Both the position numbers and the translations under genes were made by a program. From Watersipora subatra (Eukaryota; Bryozoa; Gymnolaemata; Cheilostomatida; Watersiporidae), in NCBI RefSeq assembly GCF_963576615.1, contig NC_088711.1, positions 62,001 through 126,000 on the forward strand: a stretch of 64,000 bases of DNA, given 5' to 3'. How positions within the stretch are numbered: the first letter of the stretch is position 1; every line of letters starts with the position of its first letter. Below, in pieces: positions 21,901 to 36,900 of this stretch. The notes under the pieces are model-generated. The model saw nothing but the letters and a program-made list of their open reading frames with translations. It made no database searches and was not told the DNA's origin.

Positions 21901-24900
21901 AAAGCAATTTTCCCAGGATATGAAGTTTGAAAGTTAACTATTATTATATGTTAAATAAAAATAAATTTTCTATGCAAAAACTTTCATTACATAAGTAATG
22001 TCGGGCATTCACCTAGTATATAGTATATAATTGAATAATTACAAATAGTTTATTCTACATTCACAACCAGTAGAACGCAGTAGCACAAAACCGGTTTGCA
22101 CCATCAAAAACACAAGTATTAGCTAGCCATTTCAACACTCTAATTGTACATATATCTACAATATACATTCATTCATGTACGTACAGTCCCACCTTGCAAA
22201 ACTATTGCATGCTGGAGCAATTATCCTTATATACTCATAAGCTTGAAAATAATTTCTTCATGTAATATTAAAACTAATGTATTACATAATAGAGACTACT
22301 GAAAAATACTACATTATTTATCACTGTTATTAGTGGGCATTATCCCTCATGGGTGACAAGTTTGAGTAGGGATGGTTCCTCATGTGTCACGAACTTGTGG
22401 TCATCCCGTATGGGCCGCAAACTTGAGTGGTCAACTAATAGAAGAGACTCACCTTAAGTTTAAACTCTAGGTCAGTCTTGTATCCCGTTTTATCGCATGC
22501 TATAGAAACCTTCCCACCAAGTTCCATGGTCAGTGACCCAGTAATAATTCCTTTGGCATAGCCATATGGTATGGTGATGGTATACTCCTCACCTAGCTTG
22601 AGGAAGGTCAGTTTACCCACCCCTTCCATAACTGCAGCAACAGAGTTTCCATAGAACTTCGACTTAGCCAGGACAGCGCAGTTGATACTAAAGCCATCGT
22701 GACGGTTGGTAACGTAGAAGGCACTGACAGGAGGGTGGTGTGATATCTATGAGAATACAAAAGTAGCAATGCTAAGAATAACCAAATTCTCACGCCTTGG
22801 TAGACCTATTCTGTGAATTTTGCTGCGGGGCATATCTTGTTTCATTGAAATTTCATTGAGTATATTTTATTGCCTTGAAATAATCCTTCTACTTGCAAAT
22901 GAAATCTATATACTTATACTATAGCATGATTGTTAGTTGTGTGTCACACTCTTCAGCCACGGTTACAGTTTGATATACAAAAGTGTTATAAGTTGGAGTC
23001 GAACTCATAAAATTTGTCTATCTGTACCGACACTCTACCAGAGCTCCATTCAAACGCTTTTGTGATATTAAGAAATAGCTATGTATGTGCTTAGACTTTA
23101 TGCTTTCTCGCCAAATCAGATGATAGCTTATGGCAATTTAGACCAGCAGAGTACTAGCAGGTGTGTGTTACCTCACAGTTAGCAATGCCCGTGGGTAATC
23201 AGATAGAAATATATTACATAGTATCATGGATGCGAGGCGCTATATAGTTTTGCCCAAATTTAATTAACCTATGCAAGCAACAATCTTGCAATTTTTTGCT
23301 GCTCAAAGACGCTTGAATTTTTTTAACGAATGAAATCTATATATTATTGTGAGTATATCTCAATTGTTTACCCTCAACATGGATGAACGAAGAAAGGCAA
23401 CAAAGAGAGGCAGCCAGAGAACGACATAGAAGGAGACGGAAGCAGCTCAGAGCAGATGAAAGAAAGCACAAGAATTTAAGTGACATCGATGGAATGAAAA
23501 GAGCGAGTTTGGCCACGCATTATCATATAACATCCAATGATGCTCATCCGCAGCATGTTTACTGCCCTGATAATGGCTGGTGTTGGTATGAAAATCCTGC
23601 CAGGGCACCGTCGAAACTTGGTTTACTGAATGCTTCATGGAAAATGATCGTGTCTGTGCATCAGAGATTGTCTGACAAGTTGTTGAAGTGGCGTGCGAGA
23701 GTTGATACGCAGAATGCGAAAATCTTGGCCTTTTTATGTTTACCATGCCAGTGGCATGCTTACTATGCCACTAGGTTTTCACCATAGATATAGTAAACCC
23801 TAGATTGGCGAATAGCTATTTATCATTACAATAGAGCAAAAGTGAGGCATAAAATTGGCTGTTGTTTTCACGACGTTACGTCGCAGTGATGTGCATCACA
23901 GCATCAGAACCTTCAATTGAGCAAAGAGTTTAATAGTGAAATCATGCTTGTCATACTAGTTTTTTAAGTCATAAACGGCACAATAAGACCAAATTCTTAG
24001 TGAAATGTCATCAGAGAAGACTGCAACACCCCAGGTATATCCTGAATTGCCCATAACAAGACAGAACTTGAACTCAAAACAAGAAGTTCTCAACAATATC
24101 ATATTTGAACACCACCTTTATCTGACCATCACCTCTATTTGAGCGCCACTATGGGAGAAGAGTTGAAAAATAGAGCGCGACTTTAATTGAACGCCACTTC
24201 TATGTGAACGCCACTTCTATTTGAATGCCACTTCTATGTGAACGCCACTTCTATGTGAATGCCACTTCTATTTGAATGCCACTTCTATTTGACTGCCACT
24301 ATTTGACATTCTTGATTACGATTTTTGATCATTTCTAATAATGACTAGATTACATCAATAACAATTAATTCGTTCATTGTTTCAATTTATATCGAAGTCT
24401 GTTTTCCAACTTCAAGTACTTAAGGTTTTTTTCATTAAAACTAAAGCAACACCATGGAAATAATTAGTAACTGTATAAGGCTAAAGTAGGTGCTTTTTTA
24501 ACGCGATCTTGATACTTCGATGTGTATAAAAAGGTTTTTGCATTTACGATGGAATCTGCGCTACTAGGTATTTCGAGGCTAAAATTTTGAGGCTATTTTG
24601 ATCACACGCGGTTTCTCTTTATTTGTGTAAAAAGTGTATATTCTAAAGTGCATCACGCGAAAGTTTTGCTCTGCTAAAAAATTGTTTGAACGCTAATATC
24701 GACTATCTCAGCTATGTAGAAGAAGAGTTGAGGCCAGAAAGCACTGTGGAAGTTAGTGAACGCCAGGAGAATATGAAATGGTTCCAAACGAAAGCAACAA
24801 TCAGAACACTAATGGCCGAGCAAACGAGGCTAGTAATTTTGTTTAAAAAATGTTAATTGTTTTCTCTGAATGTATAATAAGTATGGTTTGTTGACATCAC

Positions 24901-27900
24901 TTGTTCTTTAATACATATTTGTAGCACTTGATAGATTATTATTGTATAATTAAAAAACTTGCAGATGTTAGCATATTATTTGATAGCATCATTGCAGTAA
25001 TCTGAACTTAGCTTACAATGGATAGATGCTCGTAACTCCTCTTCTATTGCACATAAAAAGCCAGTTTTTGCTGCAAACTGTTGCAAACATACTGATGAGT
25101 GCAATGAAATTTAATGCAACCTTGTTAAATGTAGTTATAAAATTAAAATATACATTCAAATTTAGAATGAAATAAAAAACTTGAAAGCTTTAACAAATTG
25201 CAACGCAGGCTATAAGATCATCGTAGATTAACTGCAAGCAATAAATATCTATTTTCCAGGTAGAGACATGCATCAGCTTACCCGTGCATATTAATTTAGA
25301 CATCTAAAACAAGTTGGAAGTAAGTTAGCAAATTTCTTGCATCCAAAAGGGTTAATGTTCGCTCTGCCCGAAGGAAAGTGCAAAATATAGGCGGTATTCG
25401 ATTCGCCTGCGAAAGGCTTAAATATATCTTCTCTTGATGAGGTGTTTCAAAAATTCAACGCCACCTTTTATTGGAACATCACCTCTGATAAAGTACCACA
25501 CTAGAGAAGAGTTGAAAAGTAGAGCGTCATGGAGTTACGGTATACGCCTACCAGCACAAATTGGCAGGAGCCCACAAAACAAAATTAAAAGGTTTGTAAT
25601 CCTTAAAAAATCACTAACATAATAATTTAAGATTTGGTCTAGCCACGGGCATATAAATACCTGCTCAGAAATGTAGAAGGTTTTGCTGTTTGTTTCATCA
25701 TTTCTAAAATAGCACCTGAACTTTTCACCAAGTATTGGGTTGTATGGCTTTTTGACACCCTTTGGGGTTTTGTAGAAGCCTGAGAGGTACCATCTTACAA
25801 CTTCCTTCATGCGAGTCAGTGCATCATCGCATTTAGCCGCCCTTTGGCATCAAATTATAAGCAATAAGATTAATGAAGTGGAAAATTTATAAGAATACAC
25901 AGACCCTAACTCTGGAAACGTTGCATAAACACAGATACGCAAAACAATTCATTTCTAAGTAAAATGTTTTGTTTTATGAGTTTCAACGAACTTCATGCAA
26001 AACAAAGGGAACACTTCAGATGGCGATGCCTTGTAAGTTTGTTTAAATTAAAGTTACCACTCAAATTGGTAGGCCACACAAGTTACTACTCAAATTGGTA
26101 AGCCACACAAGTGGCATGTTTTACTGCATATGGTTTTCACTACATTACTACTAAAGAGAGGCTGCTACGTGGCTGAACAGCCTTGGACAACATTGTGAAT
26201 AATCATAGCAACTTGTTTAACAGTTTTCTTAGCAATAGCCATATGTCTAGGGTGTCTTTGGTGTTTGATAAGGAGGCTAACATAAACTCAAATCACGTGT
26301 CTATGGAGTCTTTGGTGTTTGATAAGGAGGCTAACATAAACTCAAATCACGTGTCTATGGAGTCTTTGGTGTTTGATAAGGAGGCTAACATAAACTCAAA
26401 TCACGTGTCTATGGAGTCTTTGGTGTTTGATAAGGAGGCTAACATAAACTCAAATCACATGTCTATGGGGTCTTTGGTGTTTGATAAGGAGGCTAACATA
26501 AACTCAAATCACGTGTCTATGGGGTCTTTGGTGTTTGATAAGGAGGCTAACATAAACTCAAATCACATGTCTATGGGGTCTTTGGTGTTTGATAAGGAGG
26601 TTAACATAAACTCAAATACAGTTCAGATCAGAAATTAAATACAATAAAATTGAACAATCAGCCCATTTACATTGTCAACTAGATTTAGGAAACAACAAAT
26701 TGTTTTGTAAAAGCTGCTTCGTGAAGGAGCATCCCAAGAGCTGAGCATCCCAAGAGCTGAGCATCCCAAGAGCTGAGCATCCCAAGAGCTGAGCATCCCA
26801 AGAGCTGAGCATCCCAAGAGCTGTATCCTATGAGCTGTATCCTATAACTGAAGCATTTTTCTTGCCATTGAAAAGGTGAAATCTATCTTTCTTACACAAA
26901 GCTCTGATTTTACAGACCATCGCATATTTTAGGTGTGTGCCTGAAACAATTTTACGGGATAATGTTTTGAATGCATCTATACTGGTGTTACAGACTGCTT
27001 TTCCCAACCTTATTAACAATAAAAACAAATAATACTACAGTGACATTCAGTCATCACTGTCATCAAATTTACTGTTGTTTTTTTATTTTTGAAGGACCAA
27101 AGGGGCGAGTTTGAAGAGATCTTGGAATGGTTAGGCAATTTACATGTATTTTTAATGTTCGAATAACCCTAAGTCCCTATAATTTATTATGATTGCTTAC
27201 ATTGTAGGAGCGTCTAATGTATATGCAAACACTCTCAAGTAGAGCGAACCTATTTATTCAATGGTAACAACAATATTTTCCATGCCTTGCGCCTTCGGCC
27301 TCTATGATCAATCCTAATGCTTCTCGGGAATCAACTCTCCTGAGTGATCTTACTCTGCTTGCTTTTACAAGAATTATCACATTGTATTAAATATGATTCA
27401 AGGCTTCCAGTTCTAGTATACAGAATCTTGTCCCACACAATTGACTCTATTCAGTTGATATAAGAGCAACCCCGATAAGACTATTTACATACTAAATTTG
27501 TATTCAAACAATTTTTGTGCTGGTTAAATTATTCAAATTTGTAGCTAAAATTTACAACTCAGTTGTTTACAACATTTCAACATTGAACAGAAAGTGAGCA
27601 ACTTCAAGGTTTACAACATTTTAACCTAGACAGAAGGTGAGTGACTCTAATGTCTAGAACATTTAACCCAAAACAGAAGGTGAGCAACTCCAAAGTATAG
27701 AACATTTCAACCTAGACAGAAGATGAGCAACTCCAGTGTCTAAAACATTTTAACACAGACAGGAAGTGAACATATTATTATTTACACCAAAGAACAGACC
27801 AGGTGTCGAAGATAAACTTTTTGAATTAAAAGCAACATGGGCATAAAACAACCATTATCCTTTTAATAATGAGTCATTGTCAATCCTATCTGGCAATATA

Positions 27901-30900
27901 AGATGCAGACACTTACCGTGAAAGGATATCTGAGTGATAGTAATAGTCCGCAAACTTCTCTAACAGTGATCTAGTTTCAAGTATGAACGTGGGCAGTGTT
28001 ACTTTAGACAAGTCCATACCTACTCGCACCTACAACAATATACATTACTTTAGACAGGTCCATACCCACTCGCCCCTACAACAATATACATTACTTTAGA
28101 CAGGTCCATACCCACTCGCCCCTACAACAATATACATTACTTTAGACAAGTCCATACCCACTCGCACCTACAACAATATACGTTACTTTAGACAGGTCCA
28201 TACCTACTCGCACCTACAACAATATACATTACTTTAGACAGGTCCATACCCACTCGCCCCTACAACAATATACATTACTTTAGACAGGTCCATACCCACT
28301 CGCCCCTACAACAATATACATTACTTTAGACAGGTCCATACCCACTCGCACCTACAACAATATACATTACTTTAGACAGGTCCATACCCACTCGCCCCTA
28401 CAACAATATACATTACTTTAGACAAGTCCATACCTACTCGCCCCTACAACAATATACATTACTTTAGACAAGTCCATACCCACTCGCACCTACAACAATA
28501 TACATTACTTTAGACAGGTCCATACCCACTCGCCCCTACAACAATATACATCGCTTTAGACAGGTCCATACCTACTCGCACCTACAACAATATACATTAC
28601 TTTAGACAGGTCCATACCTACTCGCACCTACAACAATATACATTACTTTAGACAGGTCCATACCTACTCTCACCTACAACAATATACGTTACTTTAGACA
28701 AGTCCATACCTACTCGCACCTACAACAATATACATTACTTTAGACAGGTCCATACCCACTCGCCCCTACAACAATATACATTACTTTAGACAGGTCCATA
28801 CCTACTCGCACCTACAACAATATACATTACTTTAGACAGGTCCATACCTACTCTCACCTACAACAATATACGTTACTTTAGACAAGTCCATACCTACTCG
28901 CACCTACAACAATATACATTACTTTAGACAGGTCCATACCCACTCGCCCCTACAACAATATACATTACTTTAGACAGATCCATACCCACTCGCCCCTACA
29001 ACAATATACATTACTTTAGACAAGTCCATACCCACTCGCACCTACAACAATATACGTTACTTTAGACAGGTCCATACCTACTCGCACCTACAACAATATA
29101 CATTACTTTAGACAGGTCCATACCCACTCGCCCCTACAACAATATACATTACTTTAGACAGGTCCATACCCACTCGCCCCTACAACAATATACATTACTT
29201 TAGACAGGTCCATACCCACTCGCACCTACAACAATATACATTACTTTAGACAGGTCCATACCCACTCGCCCCTACAACAATATACATTACTTTAGACAAG
29301 TCCATACCTACTCGCCCCTACAACAATATACATTACTTTAGACAAGTCCATACCCACTCGCACCTACAACAATATACATTACTTTAGACAGGTCCATACC
29401 CACTCGCCCCTACAACAATATACATCGCTTTAGACAGGTCCATACCTACTCGCACCTACAACAATATACATTACTTTAGACAGGTCCATACCTACTCGCA
29501 CCTACAACAATATACATTACTTTAGACAGGTCCATACCTACTCTCACCTACAACAATATACGTTACTTTAGACAAGTCCATACCTACTCGCACCTACAAC
29601 AATATACATTACTTTAGACAGGTCCATACCCACTCGCCCCTACAACAATATACATTACTTTAGACAGATCCATACCTACTCTCACCTACAACAATATACG
29701 TTACTTTAGACAGGTCCATACCTACTCGCACCTACAACAATATACACTACTTTAGACAGGTCCATACCTACTCGCACCTACAACAACATACACTACTTTA
29801 GACAGGTCCATACCTACTCGCGCCTACAACAATATACACTACTTTAGACAGGTCCATACCTACTCGCACCTACAACAACATACACTACTTTAGACAGGTC
29901 CATACCTACTCTCACCTACAACAATATACGTTACTTTAGACAGGTCCATACCTACTCGCACCTACAACAATATACACTACTTTAGACAGGTCCATACCTA
30001 CTCGCACCTACAACAACATACACTACTTTAGACAGGTCCATACCTACTCGCGCCTACAACAATATACACTACTTTAGACAGGTCCATACCTACTCGCACC
30101 TACAACAATATACATTACTTTAGACAGGTCCATACCTACTCTCACCTACAACAATATACGTTACTTTAGACAGGTCCATACCTACTCGCGCCTACAACAA
30201 TATACACTACTTTAGACAAGTCCATACCTACTCGCACCTACAACAATATACGTTACTTTAGACAGGTCCATACCTACTAGCACCTACAACAACATGCACT
30301 GCTTTAAACAGGTCCATACCCACTCGCACCGACAACAAAATCCATCGCTTTCTCCCTTATGATATCAAATCTACCAGGTTGAAAAAGGCGCAAAAAGTGA
30401 GTTGGAGTATGTTTTAACAGACAAGCAGATTATACTGATGCTTATAGAACATGGCAACAATTATTATATTACTCCGATATGCTCGCATATCTAGCTGGTT
30501 CTTAGGGACTAGCTATAGTGATACTTTAAATACATAGTAACATAGTACACTGAGAAGACCCAGAAACTACATCATACCAACCTGTTTCATTAAGCACCAA
30601 ATTATATTTTTATTTTCATCAGCAAATTCCTCTGAAAGGTCGCCAGCACCACCTCTATTGGTTATATCACACTCATTTTCAATGTAGCTCGTCTCTCCCA
30701 GTGGCACATTCAAACGGTCTTCAACAAGACCAAGCTCATCCTCCGTGTCTGTCACAGTAGTGCTGTCCGACTCATCGGAGCATTCCACCATGCCTTCCGC
30801 TCGCCCATTTCCATATTCGCCCAAATCTGTTGATTATATTTATGTTATTAAATATTTACGTTATTAAATGCTCATGTAATACAACCAAAGCAGGCTTTCA

Positions 30901-33900
30901 GTATGGTGTATGTACATTTCACCCAAAATATGGGCTCAGTTTTTTTAACTTTTTAAAAGACCTCTTCATGTTTCAATGAATACAATACGAATATGAGAAT
31001 GTGATGTACATTAACTAAGCTACTTGGCAGCAAGAAAACCCGAATGAATGTAGATGCCACGAGAAATGTGACATAATTTATTATAAAATATGATGAAGCT
31101 CATCATTAAATATGAGCTTGAGCTAGTTGATTTTAGTAACAATGTGTAAGTCCCGAATAAACTGCATATATGATGCTGTTATTTTACAACACACATCTAG
31201 GTGATATTAAGTTTAGACAAAGGCTGAGGTAATAAAAAGTATATAATGATAATTGTCAAATCAGATATCTCCTTTCCATTGTACATGTATGCTCTCATTG
31301 ATAGTCGTTTACGGTCTTACATTAGAAACTTGATTTGCATAGACACGTATTTGTCGTCTAATTTAAGCTGACGATAGTTAGAATATGACCTTTGTCAAGA
31401 CCAAGAAGTAAAGCTCGACTGTGTTATTAATATCAACATGGCGGCTCTTTAAAAATAACCACAAATAGGATATTAGTTTCAGTATCATGCAGTACAAAAG
31501 CAGCTAGATAATTCATGGCCACACCCCATTGATACATCTATTCTAAGATAACAAGTTGCGGTATATTATCTATCCTATATATTTAAACAGGTTACACGAA
31601 GTACACCATACTATAATATATTCTATACAGCGTTATATTATCTATCCTATATATTTAAACAGGTTACATGAAGTACAACATAGTATAATATATTCTATAC
31701 AGCGTTATATTGTTTATCCTATATATTTAAACAGGTTACATGAAGTACACCATACTATAATATATTCTATACAGCGTTATATTATCTATCCTATATATTT
31801 AAACAGGTTACATGAAGTACACCATACTATAATATATTCTATACAGCGTTATATTATCTATCCTATATATTTAAACAGGTTACATGAAGTACACTATAGT
31901 ATAATATATTCTATACAGCGTTATATTGTTTATCCTATATATTTAAACAGGTTACATGAAGTACACCATAGTATAATATATTCTATACAGCGTTATATTG
32001 TTTATCCTATATATTTAAACAGGTTACATGAAGTACACCATAGTATAATATATTCTATACAGCGTTATATTGTTTATCCTATACATTTAAACAGGTTACA
32101 TGAAGTACACCATACTATAATATATTCTATACAGCGTTATATTATCTATCCTATATATTTAAACAGGTTACATGAAGTACACCATAGTATAATATACTCT
32201 ATACAGCGTTATATTATCTATCCTCCTTGACCAGGTTACTTGAAGTACACTATAGTATGATATATTTTATGTACATTCTATATGTATATTCTTGTGTATA
32301 CACACTATTGTACCATGGGTTTTTAACCTACTTGAACAGGTTGCCAGCGGTAAACTACTGCCTATATCCTAAGCCTTGCTAGAAAATGTCAAAGTCCCAT
32401 GCCGATTGTGTCTCATAAATTATATTGTCACTCGTTTATTACAATATACAGTCAGACAACAAAACTCTGACAAACAGGCATCAAAAGAGCATACGGCACT
32501 TGAGGGACATCAAAATACACATGCTAGTGTCATTGCAGTGGAGGAAAAGGAGAAGTAATGACGTAGTAACAGAAATGAGGAATGTTAGTCGAAAGAGCAA
32601 GAAGAGATGGCCTGCCCCAAAAGAGAAATATCTGTGCAAAATTTGCTCATGCCTGCTACTGGGTTTCCACATATTGCCTCAGCATTGAGCACTGTTACGT
32701 AATATGCTACTCTGAATATAGAAGAGTGGATGTACACTGCTGCAGTCGGCTATAACAAGGACAGCTCAAGCTGCTTTTTCGTACACTGTAATGACTGCTA
32801 CATTTAAAGGAACAAATAATGCATACGATGCAGTGATTGTTTTTTTTAAGTTTAGCTAAGAAAATGACTCACACAATGAAATCAATGTATAAAAATATTC
32901 TCCTTGCCGGTGCATGTTATCATCTTTTGCTCAGCAAAAATCTATTTTCCATCATTCAATGCTAAGTTAATGCATAGGAACCCAGTGTATGTAAAAGTGA
33001 GATTACACAGCGGTTGTCTCACCAATCTAACATTTTAATCAAAAACAAGTAAGAAAGAAGAGTGTATTACTTTTTACATGGAACACTCAAGCAACTTGGC
33101 TATACCATAGTAGCATTTGTCGATACGGGTAAAAGAAATGACAAATTCTTTACACTTAATAGCCACTGTGTAAGGGCACCAATACATCATATACATTTTG
33201 TCTTGTTATAAAAAGAGAGCAGGTTGAAGGGATATCGTGGGATTAATATGATATCAGCCAATCAACAGGCATGCAGCAATGTGTAGTTGTTTTAGGGCAT
33301 TTAATACAAACCTGCTTGGAAAGCAGCTAAAATTAACCAATAGGGTAGCAATTAACCAATAAGAACGGCAGGTGTACATTGACATAGCCATGAGTGCAGA
33401 AAAGTAGGTAAAACTGTCTATGAGACACTACCGACCGATTCTAAAATATTTAGAATTTCAAGAATCCATAACATCAAATAAAATTGATTTTGGAACCTAG
33501 TCGTTTCATGTAATGGGTATGACCAACGGATATAAGCATCAGATATGCGTAGCCACATACAAAAATGTTTAGTCGTATCTACATGTATGAAAGGGCACAT
33601 CCCTTATTGCATGAAGCAAACGCTGTCAAGGAGACAGCATTGGAGAAGTAATAGATAAGCTGATTAGTCCACTCATCCTGTGGATGGAAAGTGCTGCAAA
33701 TGTTGACCAAAGATACAAATCAAGCATAAACTACCTATACAAATCTTTGTTACAAATACCAACTTCAGAGAGTTCTGTGGCGACATCAAATAGGTGAAGA
33801 TTTTCTTGGCATTCAATGAGACTTCGTAAAAATAGAAAAAGGCATGACTAAAATTGAGCCTTTGTTCTATTATATTTGCTATATTAAAGTTTGCCATCTG

Positions 33901-36900
33901 CTATCACAGGCTTTTCAAGTCACAACTAGTAAGTACTTGGACAGACATCACGTCATCTCATAAAGACGTGACTAAAATTGAGCCCTTTATGAGATGGCGT
34001 CTAAACATCGTGACTGTAACACAAATAGTATAATGAGAGAACAAAAGGATAAGCTAAGGATTATAGAATTGGTCTTAAACTAACCGATATATTCTCTACA
34101 AACTGTCTTTCTACTAAAGTCGATGAGTAAATAAGAAGTCCATCTACAGTATAAATATGGAGTTGATTTTGCTTCAAGTTTTTACCTGTTTTAAACTATG
34201 ACGGTTCTCAATTCTTTGTTTTTAATAATAACAATCAACATGGAATTTGCAATTTTTATTCCGCATATTGACGAACTGGATGCCTTCTTTGAACACATCA
34301 GCTTTAAGAATGCATTTACTCCAAGAATGATGGTTATGCCCGACTTGAATCAATTTAATTGACACCGTCTGGTTAAGAAGTCGGGCTGAATTAAGATACG
34401 GCCACACGTGACCATTTTTTATTGGTTCTGACCGAAATCACGAGATGAACAAAAAACACAGAATTATTCAGCCGAAAATCGCAGATTTGACAGAGCTGTG
34501 TGCACAATGAAATCGTCGATGAAACGTTTTTAATTGGTTGAACAAATTATTAGTGATTGCGATTTTAGCAGCTTTTGCGATTGGTATAGTCCAAGACACG
34601 TATTACGACACACAATAAAAGTACCAGAGCAATTTAATATAGCACATATGATGCAACTGCCTAAATTGCGCTATACTTGGTTCTTTATCTTTTGAACAGC
34701 ATGGCAACAATTTTTTTATTTTTTAATAATAACCATTTCTTTTTAGCAGCAAAAGTTCCGTTGTAAAAAAGTAGCCATCATTAGGGCAATCAAGTCTGTT
34801 GCATCGCATTCACTATGGCAAATCGCGTGAGTATTTTTGCAGGACGCGTCATGTGTCTTGAACTATCTTAATTGTAAAAACTGCTAGAATCGTGTTCGCT
34901 AATAATTTTTTCAACCAATTAAAAGCGTTTCGTCGACAATTTCAGTGTGCACGCACAGCTCGGAAAATTCTGTTAATTTCAGCCGAATAATTCTGTGCTT
35001 TTCGTTCATTTCGTGATTTTGGTCAGAACCAACGATAAAATCGTCATGTGCAGCCGTACCTTTACCGTAGCACATAGGACATTCAGCAGTATGGTAATGT
35101 CTATCAACTCACTCCTTGGGCAGCGTCAATCGCCATTGTAAACTATTTAAAGATATAATAATATAAATACCATAATATTAAATAAACAAAACTAAATAAA
35201 ATAACCATAAATCCTTATCAGCTTTTTCTCTAAACTTACTTCTTTATTAAAACACTTGAAATATATTTTACCACATGTAAAGGTGTCTAAGCTATGTCAA
35301 ATAAAATACAACATATCATATGCTGATGTGTTTAAATTAAGTCTAATATATTTACATATCATATGTAAAGGTGTCTAAACTATGTCTAATAATATACAAC
35401 ATATCATATGTAAAGGTGTCGAAACTATGTCTAATAATATACAACATATCATATGTAAAGGTGTCGAAACTATGTCTAGTAATATACAACATATCATATG
35501 TAAAGGTGTTTAAACTAGGTCTAATAATATACAACATATCATATGTAAAGGTGTCGAAACTATGTCTAATAATATACAACATATCATATGTAAAGATGTT
35601 TTATTATGACACTCTTGTCATATTATCATGTCGCAACATTTCATAGAAACAAATACAATTATTAACGATATGTTTTAGGGCCTAAATTCAGTTGCCAATG
35701 GTAAATGGAATTTTTTCACTCAACAAAAGGGTTCTTTTTAAGCCATTTCTCTTTTGATAGTGGTTAACAGCAAAGCCTAACTGTAGCAGATTAACTGGCA
35801 ACACTGCAAGATCCTCAATGTATTTGCTACGGTTTCAAAAGTGTTAGATAAAGTTCATTAAAGCCCGTGAGTGAGTAAGTCAGCTGGTAAAGCTTCTTTA
35901 ATTGGGGAATCTTAAAAAAAAATGAAACAGATATGGAACCTTTGAAATGATCCTCTCTATCACTATCGTCGAGTTCCTCGCGATAAGCTTCATAGGAAGA
36001 TGCAAGTCCGTTCTGAAGAGAATCCGCTTGGGTGGTCTCTGGGACTGCTGTTAGTCGGGAACCACTGGTGATGAGAGAAGAGCAGCTGAGAGCAAGCACA
36101 AGGGCGTCCATCCAGGTCTTTCCTAGCATATTACAAAGTAATAGATAACTTAGGCACAATAACCAGATTTTAATCAGCTCCAAGGTTGGCATTATATAGC
36201 AAAAACGTTGTATAGAGGGATATAGAAACCCATAGTAATTGTATAATGCAAACATCCCTTGGTAAAAATCATCAAAATTTTATATAAGTACTGTACGTAT
36301 TAAAAATAAGTAGCAAAATAGTATGTTAACCTTAGTAACTATAATTACCTACAGTAACTTGCGTGTATTTAGTGTATTTATTGGTTATGATTTTAATAAA
36401 ATGTAACATTACGATGTAGGAGTATGCACAGTAGCAGCACCACCGTAGGTAATGCTTATCTTCGAGACAGACATATAAAATGAACTTTGAATCTAACTTA
36501 AATCAATTTAGCTTACTAAACACACACTTGAAGCTGAGTTTTAGTATGTACTAGCTGTGCTTCCTGGCATTGCCCGGGTTTTAAAAAACAGCTGATAAAC
36601 AATGAGAAGTAATGAGAGTTGCCTGCCACTTGCTATTAGCCTGACACACTGCCAATGGAAAATTTGAGTGAGCTTACTAATAAGAGCTATTCGTCTCCAT
36701 GATGTTACACAATCACCCTGCGTAGTACGCAAAGCCATTGGGTATTTGCTCCAATATAGCGACATATATCGGCTAGCGAACAAATCAATCTCTGTGGCCT
36801 AATTTGTATGGCATCAGACTGGCGAATGCGAGGGTCCGAGACCAAATCTTTTTCAGTACAAGTTCTTTATTCCAAGATTTTAATAGCAATAGCTAGAGGG

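Noticed and set aside
18593..23060. Functional tRNA genes
   Set aside because: Box A and box B are present, but acceptor and anticodon stems do not pair, so SINE heads fit better.
28001..30352. CRISPR-like array
   Set aside because: The units are tandem without unique spacers and lie in a eukaryotic intron.
31556..32230. 224-aa frame with [14 protein letters not shown] repeats
   Set aside because: It is generated by the 72-bp intronic minisatellite.
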